Source: CAZVON01 sp964628435
Lineage (GTDB): Bacteria; Patescibacteriota; Microgenomatia; Levybacterales; UBA12049
Reading direction: 5' to 3'
Assembly: GCA_964628435.1 (NCBI GenBank)
Contig: CAZVON010000012.1
Location: 1 to 32,052 of the forward strand
Length of the DNA stretch: 32,052 bases
Under the pieces are notes generated by a model. The model saw only the letters and a program-made list of their open reading frames with translations, was not told where the DNA came from and did no database searches. Shown here in pieces: positions 1 to 8,085 of this stretch (the first letter of the stretch is position 1; each line of letters opens with the position of its first letter). Position numbers and translations under genes: made by a program.

Positions 1-30
1 GTTAAACTCAGACCTGAAATAATACAAAAG

Positions 31-363
31 ATGAGTATTCTTATCAACTGGTTAGTCAGTTCCTTGGCAATCCTTGCAGCAGCGTATATTTTACCTGGTG
101 TCCATGTTGAAAATTTTCAAACCGCATTAGTACTTGCAGTAGTGCTGGGAATTATTAACGCGCTCGTAAAACCTGTTTTGATTATTTTAACACTACCGAT
201 TAATCTTATAACGTTTGGTCTTTTTACGTTGGTTATTAACGCGCTTCTAATTCTTGTAACAACTACCATTGTTCCTGGGTTTACTGTTGATGGGTTTTTA
301 TGGGCACTGTTATTTAGTATTGTGCTATCTGTTATTAATTCGTTTCTTCACGCCTTTAAATAA
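31..363 (+). CDS. Small four-helix membrane protein, phage holin family IV-like (PF04020 type)
   Basis: The 110-residue product is almost entirely hydrophobic. Four predicted transmembrane helices lie at about residues 4-20, 28-50, 55-78 and 87-108, separated by short loops with conserved-looking glycines and prolines (LPGVHV near 21-26, VPGF near 81-84). This matches the 'mycobacterial 4-TMS phage holin' family, which despite its name is chromosomal and common in bacteria without prophages. Its function is unknown and probably lies in the inner membrane. No phage gene lies nearby, so I do not read it as a lysis gene. It is followed 5 nt later by the half-MFS gene on the same strand, so the two are probably co-transcribed. 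There is no Shine-Dalgarno motif before the ATG. The start could lie further upstream because the window begins only 30 nt before it. Confidence 0.8.
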   Translation: MSILINWLVSSLAILAAAYILPGVHVENFQTALVLAVVLGIINALVKPVLIILTLPINLITFGLFTLVINALLILVTTTIVPGFTVDGFLWALLFSIVLSVINSFLHAFK

Positions 364-368
364 TCTCT

Positions 369-980
369 ATGATCAAAGAAATCTTTATTGGAAAACCACT
401 TTCGCATTTTCATGTTAACCCCATTATCAAAGCATTCATTCTCTCAGAAACATTTTTATGGGCAGCTTGGAACTCCGTGACCCCTATTTTTGCCATTTTT
501 GCCGCGACACAAATCCCTGGAGGAAACGCCGAGATTGCAGCATCGGTGTTTAGTGCCTATATGGTTTCTCGGGTTATCTTTGAACTTATCAGCGCTCGGC
601 TTTTGAATAAAGCAAGTGATTTTAAAAAATTTCTCTTTTCGATTTTTGGTATTTTCTTTATTTCAGGAGCATATATTGGTTTTGCCTATTCCAAAAGTGT
701 CTTGCCATTATATCTTTATGCCGCAGTGAGCGGTTTTGGAATGGGTATCGCAACCCCGGCAAAAAATGCCCTATTTTCAACACACTTAGACAAACAAAAA
801 GAATCAATGGAATGGGGAGTATATGACGCGGCAGTGTTTATGGCCATGGCCCTAGCAGCAATAGCCGGGGGATTTATTGCCACCAAATATGGATTCCAAC
901 TTTTGTTTTTGTTGGCAGCAGGCGTAAACATTCTGGCCATAATTCCATATCTTCTCTACATCCACTACGAAAAAAAATAA
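369..980 (+). CDS. Half-length MFS-type transporter protein (six helices)
   Basis: The 203-residue product has six hydrophobic stretches (about residues 22-46, 56-76, 87-107, 112-132, 150-170 and 176-197). The arrangement resembles one six-helix half of a Major Facilitator Superfamily transporter: a small-residue-rich helix (YAAVSGFGMGIATPAKNALF) is followed by a cytoplasmic loop with charged residues (DKQKESMEWG). Full MFS proteins have 12 helices and about 400 residues, so this is exactly half-size. It may work as a homodimer, or it may be a stable remnant of a full transporter. The reading frame is intact, with a normal stop 50 nt before the convergent rpoD gene. No substrate can be inferred. 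The gene lies 5 nt after the four-helix membrane protein, so they probably share a transcript. Confidence 0.7.
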   Translation: MIKEIFIGKPLSHFHVNPIIKAFILSETFLWAAWNSVTPIFAIFAATQIPGGNAEIAASVFSAYMVSRVIFELISARLLNKASDFKKFLFSIFGIFFISGAYIGFAYSKSVLPLYLYAAVSGFGMGIATPAKNALFSTHLDKQKESMEWGVYDAAVFMAMALAAIAGGFIATKYGFQLLFLLAAGVNILAIIPYLLYIHYEKK

Positions 981-1032
981 CAATTACAATTCGATTGCAA
1001 AATCTGCTGTATCGTGAAGAAGTACGAAATAT

Positions 1033-2115
1033 TTATCCAAGGTAATCTTTGAGTTTGTTGCCTCGGGAAGGGTGGCGAAGTTTTCGTAGGGCCTTTGCTT
1101 CGATTTGCCGAATTCGCTCCCTGGTTACTGCAAACATGCGGCCAACTTCTTCCAGCGTTTTTGGCCGTCCATCTTTTAAGCCAAAACGTTCTTCTAAGAC
1201 CCGCCGTTCTCTATCAGATAATGTCCCAAGCACTTGCTCTACCTGTTCTTTTAAAAGTTCGCGTGATGCAGCGTCAAATAGCGTTGGCGCTGAGGTATCG
1301 TGAATAAAGTCACCCAGTCGTGAATCTTCCTCGTCACCAACAGGCGATTCAAGACTGGCTGGCTCTTGAGAGATTTTAATGATTTCAAGGGCTTTTTCAG
1401 GATCAATACCCAGAACCTTCGCGACTTCTTCTGGGGTTGGTTCACGACCTAATTCTTGCATGAGTTTTCGAGAAGTACGCAAAAACCGGTTAATATTCTC
1501 AACCATATGAACAGGAATACGAATGGTGCGTGCCTGATCAGCAATTGCGCGGGTGATTGACTGACGAATCCACCAGGTTGCATAGGTTGAGAATTTAAAT
1601 CCGCGCCGCCAATCATATTTTTCAACTGCGCGAATCAACCCTTGATTTCCTTCCTGGATAAGATCCAGAAGGGTGAGTCCTCGTCCAATGTACTTTTTGG
1701 CAATCGAAACCACTAAGCGTAAATTTGAATTAATCAGTATTTTTTTTGCCTCCTTATCACTTTTTTCAACCCTTTTTGCAAGTTCAATTTCCTCGCTAAA
1801 CGTTAAAAGAGGAATTCTTCCAATTTCTTTCAAATACATGCGCACTGGATCAGACACCGCCCCTTCGGTAAGTACAGTCAATGCTTCAAGTTCTTTTTGT
1901 AAGTCTTCTATTGGTTTTTCCGAATCTTGTTCTTCTGCAACGCTCTCAAATACATCAATATTAAGTTTAAGGAATCGATCATAGAGCTCATCAAGTTCTA
2001 GGATGTGGTCTTCTGGACGAGGAAACATAGAAAGAATCTCATCCTGCGTGATATACCCACGTTTTTTTGCGGAAGCAACAATATCGTTAATTATGGTAGA
2101 TGTTTTCTGTTTCAT
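1033..2115 (-). CDS. rpoD: Primary RNA polymerase sigma factor (SigA/RpoD)
   Basis: This 360-residue protein is the housekeeping sigma factor that directs RNA polymerase to -10/-35 promoters. Region 1.1 is recognisable at about residues 1-60. Region 1.2 starts near 85 (SDPVRMYLKEIG). Region 2 spans about 125-200, with the core-binding DLIQEGNQGLIRAVEKYD segment and the melting segment FKFSTYATWWIRQSITRA. Region 3 spans about 205-275. Region 4 is at the C-terminus, with LSDRERRVLEERFGL and the helix-turn-helix TLEEVGRMFAVTRERIRQIE. It lacks the long non-conserved insert of the E. coli protein and has the size of Bacillus SigA. It lies 98 nt downstream of dnaG, as in the classical dnaG-rpoD pair, but has its own extended -10 promoter. 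An AAAGGG sequence about 13 nt before the ATG may act as a weak ribosome-binding site. It is an unusual feature in this window. Confidence 0.97.
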   Translation of the reverse strand: MKQKTSTIINDIVASAKKRGYITQDEILSMFPRPEDHILELDELYDRFLKLNIDVFESVAEEQDSEKPIEDLQKELEALTVLTEGAVSDPVRMYLKEIGRIPLLTFSEEIELAKRVEKSDKEAKKILINSNLRLVVSIAKKYIGRGLTLLDLIQEGNQGLIRAVEKYDWRRGFKFSTYATWWIRQSITRAIADQARTIRIPVHMVENINRFLRTSRKLMQELGREPTPEEVAKVLGIDPEKALEIIKISQEPASLESPVGDEEDSRLGDFIHDTSAPTLFDAASRELLKEQVEQVLGTLSDRERRVLEERFGLKDGRPKTLEEVGRMFAVTRERIRQIEAKALRKLRHPSRGNKLKDYLG

Positions 2116-2166
2116 AGCAAAAAATCCCTTTCTGGAATATACGTAAGGGACTCTCTTTCACGATCT

Positions 2167-2195
2167 ATTGTACCACAGAATAAAAATATATGTAA
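2167..2195 (-). promoter_or_regulatory. Sigma70-type promoter of rpoD
   Basis: On the minus strand an extended -10 (TGG followed by TACAAT, 2175-2167) is preceded at 17 bp by a weak -35, TTACAT (2195-2190). It lies in the dnaG-rpoD gap. The start would be near 2160, giving a leader of about 45 nt before the rpoD ATG at 2115. That is unlike the nearly leaderless promoters elsewhere in the window. Confidence 0.55.
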
Positions 2196-2213
2196 GGAAA
2201 AACGTTAATAGTA

Positions 2214-3998
2214 TTACCCTGTGATTTTGCTCTGCTTATCTAAGGACTTTAATAATTCTGCTAGCTGAATTTGAAGAGTTTCTAATTCACTTGCTTCACT
2301 GTTTTTTTCTTTTAATTGTATCCTCTCACTCAATTTTTTTATCTGCTCTCGGATATGAAGTGTTTTTAATTCTTGCATACTTTTTTGAAACTCCTTTTTA
2401 TATTCTTGATCAGAGAGATCTATACCTGGACGCAACAAACTGCTATCGTATACTTGCAATAATTCTGTAGGCAACAGCTGAGCAAAGGTATTTGGATCAA
2501 ACTGTGTTTTTTCTTCCATATAAGTAAACAAATACTCAAGTAATCTCTGATAGGCAGACACTTCAAATATATATTCTTTTTGAAAAAGGGTAACAATATT
2601 GAGCATGTTTTTTATATCTTTATGTTGTAAAATAAGTGAAACAAGATATTCTTCTAACACCTCTCTTCGAGATTTTTTCTTTTTTGTTTGGGTTACCAAT
2701 GCTGTTTGTAAATCTTTTTTTGTAAGTTTCTCTACTTGCCGCATAATGCTTTCGTACGAGGTGTCTAATTGTAGGCTTAGTTTTTTAAGGTAATGTTCTT
2801 TTATAATTTCATTGTCTATATTGACTAACAATGGTAACAGCTCATCACTCACTTTTTTCTTCCCTTCAGCGCTGGTACTATCGTATTTCTTCATCAGTTG
2901 GTTAAGAATATAGTCGTATATGCCAATATCATGTTCAACAGCTTTTTTAAATGCGATTGCATCGTGCGCAAGAGCCTCATCAGGATCTTTTGCATCTTGG
3001 GTATCTACAACTGTAGTGGTAAGTCCTTTTTTTTCCAAAAGCAGTAGGCTGCGTTTGAGTGCTTCTTGACCTGCACTATCTTTGTCCAAACACAAACTCA
3101 CTTTCTGGGCAAAACGAGCAATAAGATTCACCTGATAGGCAGTTAACGCAGTTCCTTTGATTGCAACTGTGTTTGTTATGCCATTTTTATATGCAGAAAT
3201 TACATCAAATTCTCCTTCCATAATAATAACTTTTCCTGTTTTTTTAATTGAGTCCTTTGCCTTATCAAGAGCAAAAAATAATTCTCCTTTGTGGTAGACC
3301 AAGGTGTCTTTGGTATTAATATATTTCGGCCCGCTCTGAGCGGCGTTGTCTAAAAGACGACCAGAAAAACCAACAATATTGCCCCGATGATCAGAAAGTG
3401 GAAACATAATTCGATTGATAAAAAAATCAATAAGCTGTCCACGCCGATCTATGACAAGTCCTGATTCTAATACATCTTCTTTTTTATATTTCTTTTTTTT
3501 TAGCAGATAGTTTGCTAATGAGTTCCCAGACGATGGTGCATATCCCAAGATAAATGTTTTCATAAGAGCAAGCGTTACGTGGCGTTTTTCTACTAAATAC
3601 TGCCGTGCTGATTCTCCGGCTGCATGATTAACAAGGATGTAATGATAAAACTCAGAAGCTAAATGATTCAGCGCGTACAGATGTTCTTTTTTTGAAAGCG
3701 TTTCTGTAGAATACCGAAATCCCTCAAGCGAAACGCCAACTTTTTTTGCCAGTATTCGCAGTGCTTCCGCAAATTCCAGGTGTTCGTACTCGATCAAAAA
3801 TGTATAGCAATCTCCCCCTTTTTGACAGCCGAAACAATGCCAAATCTGACGCTGAGGAGAGACAACAAACGATGGCGTTTTTTCGCTGTGAAATGGACAA
3901 TTTGCTTTGAAGTTACTCCCCATTTTCTTAAGAGGAATATAATCTGCAATCAGTACGACAATATCAATTTTTTCCCGAACTTGAGCAATCTGATCCAT
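2214..3998 (-). CDS. dnaG: DNA primase
   Basis: DnaG makes RNA primers at the replication fork. From the chosen start the protein has 594 residues, close to the family size. The N-terminal CHC2 zinc finger is complete (C34, H37, C55, C58, around CPFHSEKTPSF and HCFGCQKGGD). The Toprim catalytic core follows, with EGEFD at 261-265 and the metal-binding DKDSAG at 305-310. The lysine- and glutamate-rich C-terminal region (about 430-594) is the poorly conserved helicase-binding part. The frame stays open upstream to 4112, but the ATG at 3998 matches the family N-terminus (MDQIAQVREKIDIV) and follows an extended -10 box by about 25 nt, so I prefer it. The ATG at 4046 is the alternative. It is divergent from purA and upstream of rpoD. 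Confidence 0.95.
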   Translation of the reverse strand: MDQIAQVREKIDIVVLIADYIPLKKMGSNFKANCPFHSEKTPSFVVSPQRQIWHCFGCQKGGDCYTFLIEYEHLEFAEALRILAKKVGVSLEGFRYSTETLSKKEHLYALNHLASEFYHYILVNHAAGESARQYLVEKRHVTLALMKTFILGYAPSSGNSLANYLLKKKKYKKEDVLESGLVIDRRGQLIDFFINRIMFPLSDHRGNIVGFSGRLLDNAAQSGPKYINTKDTLVYHKGELFFALDKAKDSIKKTGKVIIMEGEFDVISAYKNGITNTVAIKGTALTAYQVNLIARFAQKVSLCLDKDSAGQEALKRSLLLLEKKGLTTTVVDTQDAKDPDEALAHDAIAFKKAVEHDIGIYDYILNQLMKKYDSTSAEGKKKVSDELLPLLVNIDNEIIKEHYLKKLSLQLDTSYESIMRQVEKLTKKDLQTALVTQTKKKKSRREVLEEYLVSLILQHKDIKNMLNIVTLFQKEYIFEVSAYQRLLEYLFTYMEEKTQFDPNTFAQLLPTELLQVYDSSLLRPGIDLSDQEYKKEFQKSMQELKTLHIREQIKKLSERIQLKEKNSEASELETLQIQLAELLKSLDKQSKITG

Positions 3999-4023
3999 AG
4001 AGTTAAGGTGAGGTTTGGACACT

Positions 4024-4032
4024 ATTGTAGCA
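4024..4032 (-). promoter_or_regulatory. Extended -10 promoter of dnaG
   Basis: On the minus strand TGC followed by TACAAT (4032-4024) is a good extended -10 element. No convincing -35 sits 17-18 bp upstream, as expected for extended -10 promoters. The start would be near 4017, about 20 nt before the ATG at 3998. It is the divergent partner of the purA promoter 9 bp away. Confidence 0.5.
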
Positions 4033-4040
4033 TTTCTCTC

Positions 4041-4069
4041 TTGCATTTCATATGACTCTTCTTTACAAT
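4041..4069 (+). promoter_or_regulatory. Sigma70 promoter of purA
   Basis: TTGCAT (4041-4046), a 17-bp spacer and TACAAT (4064-4069) form a near-consensus promoter. Transcription should start at about 4075-4077. An in-frame ATG lies exactly at 4075, so a leaderless purA mRNA starting 12 codons before the conserved family start (4111) is plausible. Confidence 0.7.
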
Positions 4070-4110
4070 ACCAAATGGCCGTTCCCTCAATGCATAACAC
4101 AAAAACCAAC

Positions 4111-5382
4111 ATGGCAACTACTCTTGTAATCGGGTCCCAGTGGGGAGACGAAGGTAAAGGAAAGATTATTGATTATCTCGCCAAACAAGCGCATTACGTT
4201 GTTCGCTACCACGGCGGTAATAACGCAGGACATACCGTTATGAATGATTTTGGAAAATTTGGGATGCATCTTATTCCTTCTGGAGTTTTTCATAAAAAAT
4301 CAAAAGTAGTTATCGCAAATGGCGCGGTACTTGACTTAGAAGTTCTGATTGATGAAATTGAAACATTACAAAAATCAGGTATTATTTTAAAAGATAGGAT
4401 GTTTATATCTCCACGATGCCATGTTATTATGCCTTATCACAAACTGCTCGATCGCTTATTCGAAGACGCAAAGGGCGATGATAAAACCGGAACAACAGGA
4501 CGAGGCATAGGTCCGGTTTATGCAGATAAAGTAAGCTATAATGGTATTCGTCTTGCAGACCTATTGAATAAAGATTATTTTTCACAAAAATTAGAAGTTC
4601 AGCTCTTAATTAAAAATAAAATTCTAAAAGCTTTCGGGCAAAAACCACTGGATAAAAACAGTATTACTGATCAATATACTGAATACATGAAAGCTCTTGT
4701 CCCATTTATTACAGAAACCTATACCCTCTTAAAAAAAGCACTAAAAGACAAAAAAAACATTCTTTTAGAAGGAGCACATGGTATGTTTCTTGATACTGAC
4801 TGGGGAACCTATCCATTTGTAACTGCCTCAACAGTCGTTTCTGGTGGCGTTACGCAAGGAACAGGCATTCCACCCCACGCAATCAAAACTATAATCGGCG
4901 TGGTAAAAGCGTATACTACTCGTGTCGGCGCTGGCCCGTTTCCTACAGAATTGCTTGATCAGATCGGAGACAAATTGCGCAAAGAAGGCAATGAATTTGG
5001 GACAACGACTGGTAGACCCAGACGTTGTGGGTGGTTTGATGCGGAACTTGTCCAATTTGCCGCAGAAATAAACGGTTTTACTGATTTGGCAATTACAAAA
5101 CTTGACGTTTTAGATAGTTTCAAAGACATAAAAATATGCACAGGATATTCCTACAAAGGAAAACCAGTCAGTTATATCGATGGCGATGCACGCTTCTTAA
5201 CCCAAGTAAAACCAGTTTACAAAAGTGTAAAAGGATGGCTTTCTTCAACCAAAGGAATCAAAACTTATGCAGATTTACCCAAAGAAGCAAAAAACTATCT
5301 TTCAGAAATTCAAAAATTGGTAGGAATTAAAATTTCCTATATCTCAACCGGCAGCAATACCGATGAAATTATTAAAATCTAG
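4111..5382 (+). CDS. purA: Adenylosuccinate synthetase
   Basis: PurA joins IMP and aspartate, using GTP, to give adenylosuccinate on the AMP branch. The 423-residue product starts with the family signature (VIGSQWGDEGKGKIID, residues 6-21) carrying the catalytic Asp and the P-loop-like GTP segment. GGNNAGHTV follows, then TGTTGRGIGPVYADK and the aspartate-loop segment TTTGRPRRCGWFDA. The C-terminal STGSNTDEII is also typical. I use the ATG at 4111 because it matches the conserved N-terminus. An in-frame ATG at 4075 lies at the predicted transcription start and would add 12 residues (MAVPSMHNTKTN). It is the first gene of the purine cluster. The next gene, purB, uses its product but is separated by 126 nt that hold a palindrome and a second promoter. 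Confidence 0.96.
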   Translation: MATTLVIGSQWGDEGKGKIIDYLAKQAHYVVRYHGGNNAGHTVMNDFGKFGMHLIPSGVFHKKSKVVIANGAVLDLEVLIDEIETLQKSGIILKDRMFISPRCHVIMPYHKLLDRLFEDAKGDDKTGTTGRGIGPVYADKVSYNGIRLADLLNKDYFSQKLEVQLLIKNKILKAFGQKPLDKNSITDQYTEYMKALVPFITETYTLLKKALKDKKNILLEGAHGMFLDTDWGTYPFVTASTVVSGGVTQGTGIPPHAIKTIIGVVKAYTTRVGAGPFPTELLDQIGDKLRKEGNEFGTTTGRPRRCGWFDAELVQFAAEINGFTDLAITKLDVLDSFKDIKICTGYSYKGKPVSYIDGDARFLTQVKPVYKSVKGWLSSTKGIKTYADLPKEAKNYLSEIQKLVGIKISYISTGSNTDEIIKI

Positions 5383-5459
5383 ACTACATACAACCCTCAC
5401 GATAAATTATTACATTCTTATATTTCTTAAAGGAGAACTCTTTATTTACTGCAGACCAT

Positions 5460-5487
5460 TGCTTTAATGATTTAAATCATTAAAGCA
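5460..5487. promoter_or_regulatory. 28-bp perfect palindrome upstream of purB (candidate operator)
   Basis: Each arm is TGCTTTAATGATTT read inward on its own strand, and the two arms meet with no spacer. It ends 21 nt before the purB ATG and 8 nt before a -10-like box, so it covers the -35 zone. No U-run follows it, which argues against an intrinsic terminator for purA. A repressor-binding site is my preferred reading. Confidence 0.55.
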
Positions 5488-5495
5488 GCTATATC

Positions 5496-5504
5496 TGATA
5501 TATC
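5496..5504 (+). promoter_or_regulatory. Extended -10 box just before purB
   Basis: TGA followed by TATATC (5496-5504) ends 4 nt before the purB ATG, so the transcript would begin at or very near the start codon. No good -35 is present because that position is taken by the palindrome. A second candidate, TGC plus TTTAAT (5460-5468), lies inside the palindrome itself. Confidence 0.35.
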
Positions 5505-5508
5505 TTGT

Positions 5509-6906
5509 ATGAATAGCTTCTATTTTAACACCTATCTTTCTCCATTCACCTGGCGATACGGCTCAAGCCAAATGCGAGCTATCTGGTCTGAAGTCAACAA
5601 AAGAAAGCTATGGAGAAAGTTGTGGGTAACTCTCGCGAAAGCTCAATACAAACATGGATTAGTAAGCAAAAAGGAGTTAGATGATCTTATTAAGCACCAA
5701 CAAGATGTCGACATAGAAAAAGCGCACGAAATCGAAAAAGAGATTCACCATCATCTCATGGCAGAGATAAAAACATATGCATCTCAAGCAAAAATTGGTG
5801 GAGGAAAAATTCATCTTGGTGCAACCTCAATGGATATCGAAGACAATGCAGAAACTATCCGTTGCATAGAATCGTTAAAAGTTGTTAAGCAAAAACTTTT
5901 TGAACTGTTACGAACTTTTGCCTATAAAATTGAAAAATATAAAGAAACACCCTGTATGGCATATACTCATCTACAACCTGCAGAACCAACAACACTTGGA
6001 TATCGATTTGCTTTTTATGCACAGGATATTCTTTTTGATTTACAACATCTATCTTTTGTTTTTACAATGCTAAAAGGGAAAGGGATAAAAGGTGCGGTTG
6101 GTACATCCGCTAGCTATGTTTCTCTTCTTACAGAAGAAAAAGCCGAACAACTTGAAAAAGACGTTATGAAGTCTCTGGGTATTGATCCTGTAACAATCAC
6201 CAATCAAACTTCTCCTCGCAAATTAGATATGTTTGTCGCAATGTTACTCTCTTCAATTGCCCAAACTATTTATAAATTTTGTTTCGATGTGCGTATTATG
6301 CAATCTCCAGGATTTTCTGAATGGCAAGAACCCTTTGGGGAAAAACAAGTTGGGTCTTCTGCGATGCCATTTAAAAGAAATCCCTGGAAATCTGAGAGTA
6401 TTTGTTCACTCGGAAAACTTGTCTTTCATCTCTCAAATGTGGCACGAGATAACGCAGCTAGTATGTTGCTGGAACGAACACTCGATGATTCAGCCAATCG
6501 ACGAGTGTACATACCAGAAATGTTTTTAGCAGTCGATGAGATGCTTATAGGTTCTACAAAGATTATAGAAAAACTCACCATCAATGAGAAAAACATCGCA
6601 AAGAATTTAAATACTCATGGTCCTTTTTCAGCCATTGAAGTGATTCTTATGACTGTTGTAAAAAGAGGAGGAAATAGACAAGAGATGCATGAAATATTAA
6701 GAGAACATGCGCTTTCTGCATACACTACCATGCAAGAAAAGGATTTTAACCCTTTGAGTCGATTACTAAAAACTGATATAAAAATTACAAAATTTATCAA
6801 AAAAACAGAGATTGATGGTTTACTTAATCCTGCTAAACATGTAGGTCTTGCAGAGAAAAAATGTAAGGAATTTCTAAAAAAAATCAAACATGAATTCTCC
6901 GATTAG
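5509..6906 (+). CDS. purB: Adenylosuccinate lyase
   Basis: PurB acts twice in purine synthesis. It releases fumarate from SAICAR to give AICAR, and from adenylosuccinate to give AMP. The 465-residue product belongs to the fumarase/aspartase superfamily. It shows GATSMDIEDNAE (near 104-115), the TH motif (YTHLQPAEPTT, near 151-161) and the flexible signature loop GSSAMPFKRNPWKSE from residue 282, with its catalytic Ser. The start is the only ATG after an in-frame stop at 5473. There is no Shine-Dalgarno motif, and a -10-like box lies 4 nt upstream. The gene overlaps purK by 17 nt, which implies co-transcription and perhaps translational coupling. Confidence 0.96.
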   Translation: MNSFYFNTYLSPFTWRYGSSQMRAIWSEVNKRKLWRKLWVTLAKAQYKHGLVSKKELDDLIKHQQDVDIEKAHEIEKEIHHHLMAEIKTYASQAKIGGGKIHLGATSMDIEDNAETIRCIESLKVVKQKLFELLRTFAYKIEKYKETPCMAYTHLQPAEPTTLGYRFAFYAQDILFDLQHLSFVFTMLKGKGIKGAVGTSASYVSLLTEEKAEQLEKDVMKSLGIDPVTITNQTSPRKLDMFVAMLLSSIAQTIYKFCFDVRIMQSPGFSEWQEPFGEKQVGSSAMPFKRNPWKSESICSLGKLVFHLSNVARDNAASMLLERTLDDSANRRVYIPEMFLAVDEMLIGSTKIIEKLTINEKNIAKNLNTHGPFSAIEVILMTVVKRGGNRQEMHEILREHALSAYTTMQEKDFNPLSRLLKTDIKITKFIKKTEIDGLLNPAKHVGLAEKKCKEFLKKIKHEFSD

Positions 6907-8023
6907 AGTAGGTATTATTGGCGGCGGGCAGCTGGGGAAAATGATGGCAATTGCTGCCAAGCAAATGGGTTTTTATGTAATAGTTACCGATCCAACTCCT
7001 AACTCTCCTGCTGGCCAAGTAGCGGATAGGCAGTTAATCGGAGGATATAAAGACGGACCAATAACTCGTGAACTGGCTGCTCTGTGCGATGTAATAACTG
7101 TTGATGCAGAATTTGTAAATGACGAGGCGATTGAGCAGCTTGAAAAAGAAGGTAAAAAAATTCACCCTTCGCCTTGGACAATTCGGCTTATCAAAGACAA
7201 ACTCAGACAAAAAAAGTTTTTAAAAACACACCGCATTCCTACGGCTGAATTTTTACCAGTTACCAACAAACACGATATTCTGAAAGCTACCCGACGCTTC
7301 GGATACCCTTTGCTGCTAAAAGCACGCATGGACGCCTACGACGGGAAGGGCAATTTCCTCATAAGAAACCTAATTGACATACCAAAAGGGCTTAAGAAAT
7401 TAAAAGGACGAGAACTCTATGTCGAAAAGTTTGTGCCGTTTGTAAAAGAATTAGCAATTATGGTTGCCAGAGATACTAAAGAAAACATTGTAACCTACCC
7501 CGTGGTTGAGACAATTCATAAAAACAATATCTGCGATACGGTTATTGTTCCCGCACCAGTCCCACGAAAAGCAACAGAGACAGCGCGCAAACTTGCCATT
7601 AAAGTAGTCAAACACTTAAAGGGCGCAGGAGTATTTGGGATTGAAATGTTTCTTCTCAAGAATAATACGGTTTTCATAAACGAAATAGCGCCACGGGTTC
7701 ATAACTCTGGTCACTATACCATCGAAGGATCAGTAACTTCCCAGTTTGAACAACATATCCGCGCAATTGTTGGCTTACCGCTTGGATCTACAAAGCTATT
7801 ACCTAAAATGATAGTCATGAAAAATATTTTAGGAGAAAAACAAGGGTCAGGATTCCCAGAAGGACTTGAGAAAGCATTAGCACTTGAAGGTGTTTCTGTC
7901 CATATCTATGGCAAACATGAATCCCGACCCGGAAGAAAAATGGGACATATTACGGTTGTAGGAAATTCTGTTAATGAATGTTTAAGAAAAGCAAACAGAG
8001 CAAGAAAAGCACTCACAATATAA
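6890..8023 (+). CDS. purK: N5-carboxyaminoimidazole ribonucleotide synthetase
   Basis: PurK is an ATP-grasp enzyme that carboxylates AIR with bicarbonate and ATP to N5-CAIR, which PurE then isomerises. The 377-residue product has the N-terminal preATP-grasp fold with the glycine-rich IIGGGQLGKMMA (9-20). The central ATP-grasp region includes YPLLLKARMDAYDGKGN. The C-terminal metal and substrate segment is FINEIAPRVHNSGHYT, a strong PurK signature. Its start lies inside the 3' end of purB (17-nt overlap). The next gene, purE, performs the following step and begins 62 nt later behind its own promoter-like sequence. Confidence 0.96.
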   Translation: MNSPIRVGIIGGGQLGKMMAIAAKQMGFYVIVTDPTPNSPAGQVADRQLIGGYKDGPITRELAALCDVITVDAEFVNDEAIEQLEKEGKKIHPSPWTIRLIKDKLRQKKFLKTHRIPTAEFLPVTNKHDILKATRRFGYPLLLKARMDAYDGKGNFLIRNLIDIPKGLKKLKGRELYVEKFVPFVKELAIMVARDTKENIVTYPVVETIHKNNICDTVIVPAPVPRKATETARKLAIKVVKHLKGAGVFGIEMFLLKNNTVFINEIAPRVHNSGHYTIEGSVTSQFEQHIRAIVGLPLGSTKLLPKMIVMKNILGEKQGSGFPEGLEKALALEGVSVHIYGKHESRPGRKMGHITVVGNSVNECLRKANRARKALTI

Positions 8024-8039
8024 TTGTTCAATTACTCTA

Positions 8040-8067
8040 TTGTTAAATTGTTAATCTATGCTAATAT
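8040..8067 (+). promoter_or_regulatory. Probable promoter of purE
   Basis: TTGTTA (8040-8045), a 16-bp spacer ending in TGC and TAATAT (8062-8067) give a -35 and an extended -10. The transcript would start near 8074, in the centre of the adjacent palindrome, about 12 nt before the purE ATG. Confidence 0.45.
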
Positions 8068-8082
8068 ATTGTCGACAATATA
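8065..8082. promoter_or_regulatory. 18-bp perfect palindrome overlapping the purE start region
   Basis: The arms are TATATTGTC and GACAATATA with no spacer. It overlaps the putative -10 and start site of purE and ends 3 nt before the ATG. It sits within a run of repeated words: ATTGTT three times to the left, and ACAAT four times to the right, the last copies within the first purE codons. It could be an operator or a by-product of word duplication. Confidence 0.4.
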
Positions 8083-8085
8083 ACA

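Noticed and set aside
1..22. Possible tail of a preceding gene (a frame ending in TAA at 20-22)
   Set aside because: Only six codons are visible; nothing supports it as coding.
31..363. 'Phage holin' name as evidence of a prophage
   Set aside because: This family is widespread in bacterial chromosomes, and no other phage gene, integrase or attachment site is visible.
4015..4110. Upstream extension of purA to the first in-frame ATG at 4015
   Set aside because: It would begin upstream of the promoter's own -35 box, inside the dnaG control region, so it cannot be on the transcript from that promoter.
5428..5438. AAAGGAGA, a perfect Shine-Dalgarno-like sequence upstream of purB
   Set aside because: No ATG, GTG or TTG lies at a usable distance, and the purB start is about 75 nt away, so it does not decide a start. 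No leader peptide could be read.
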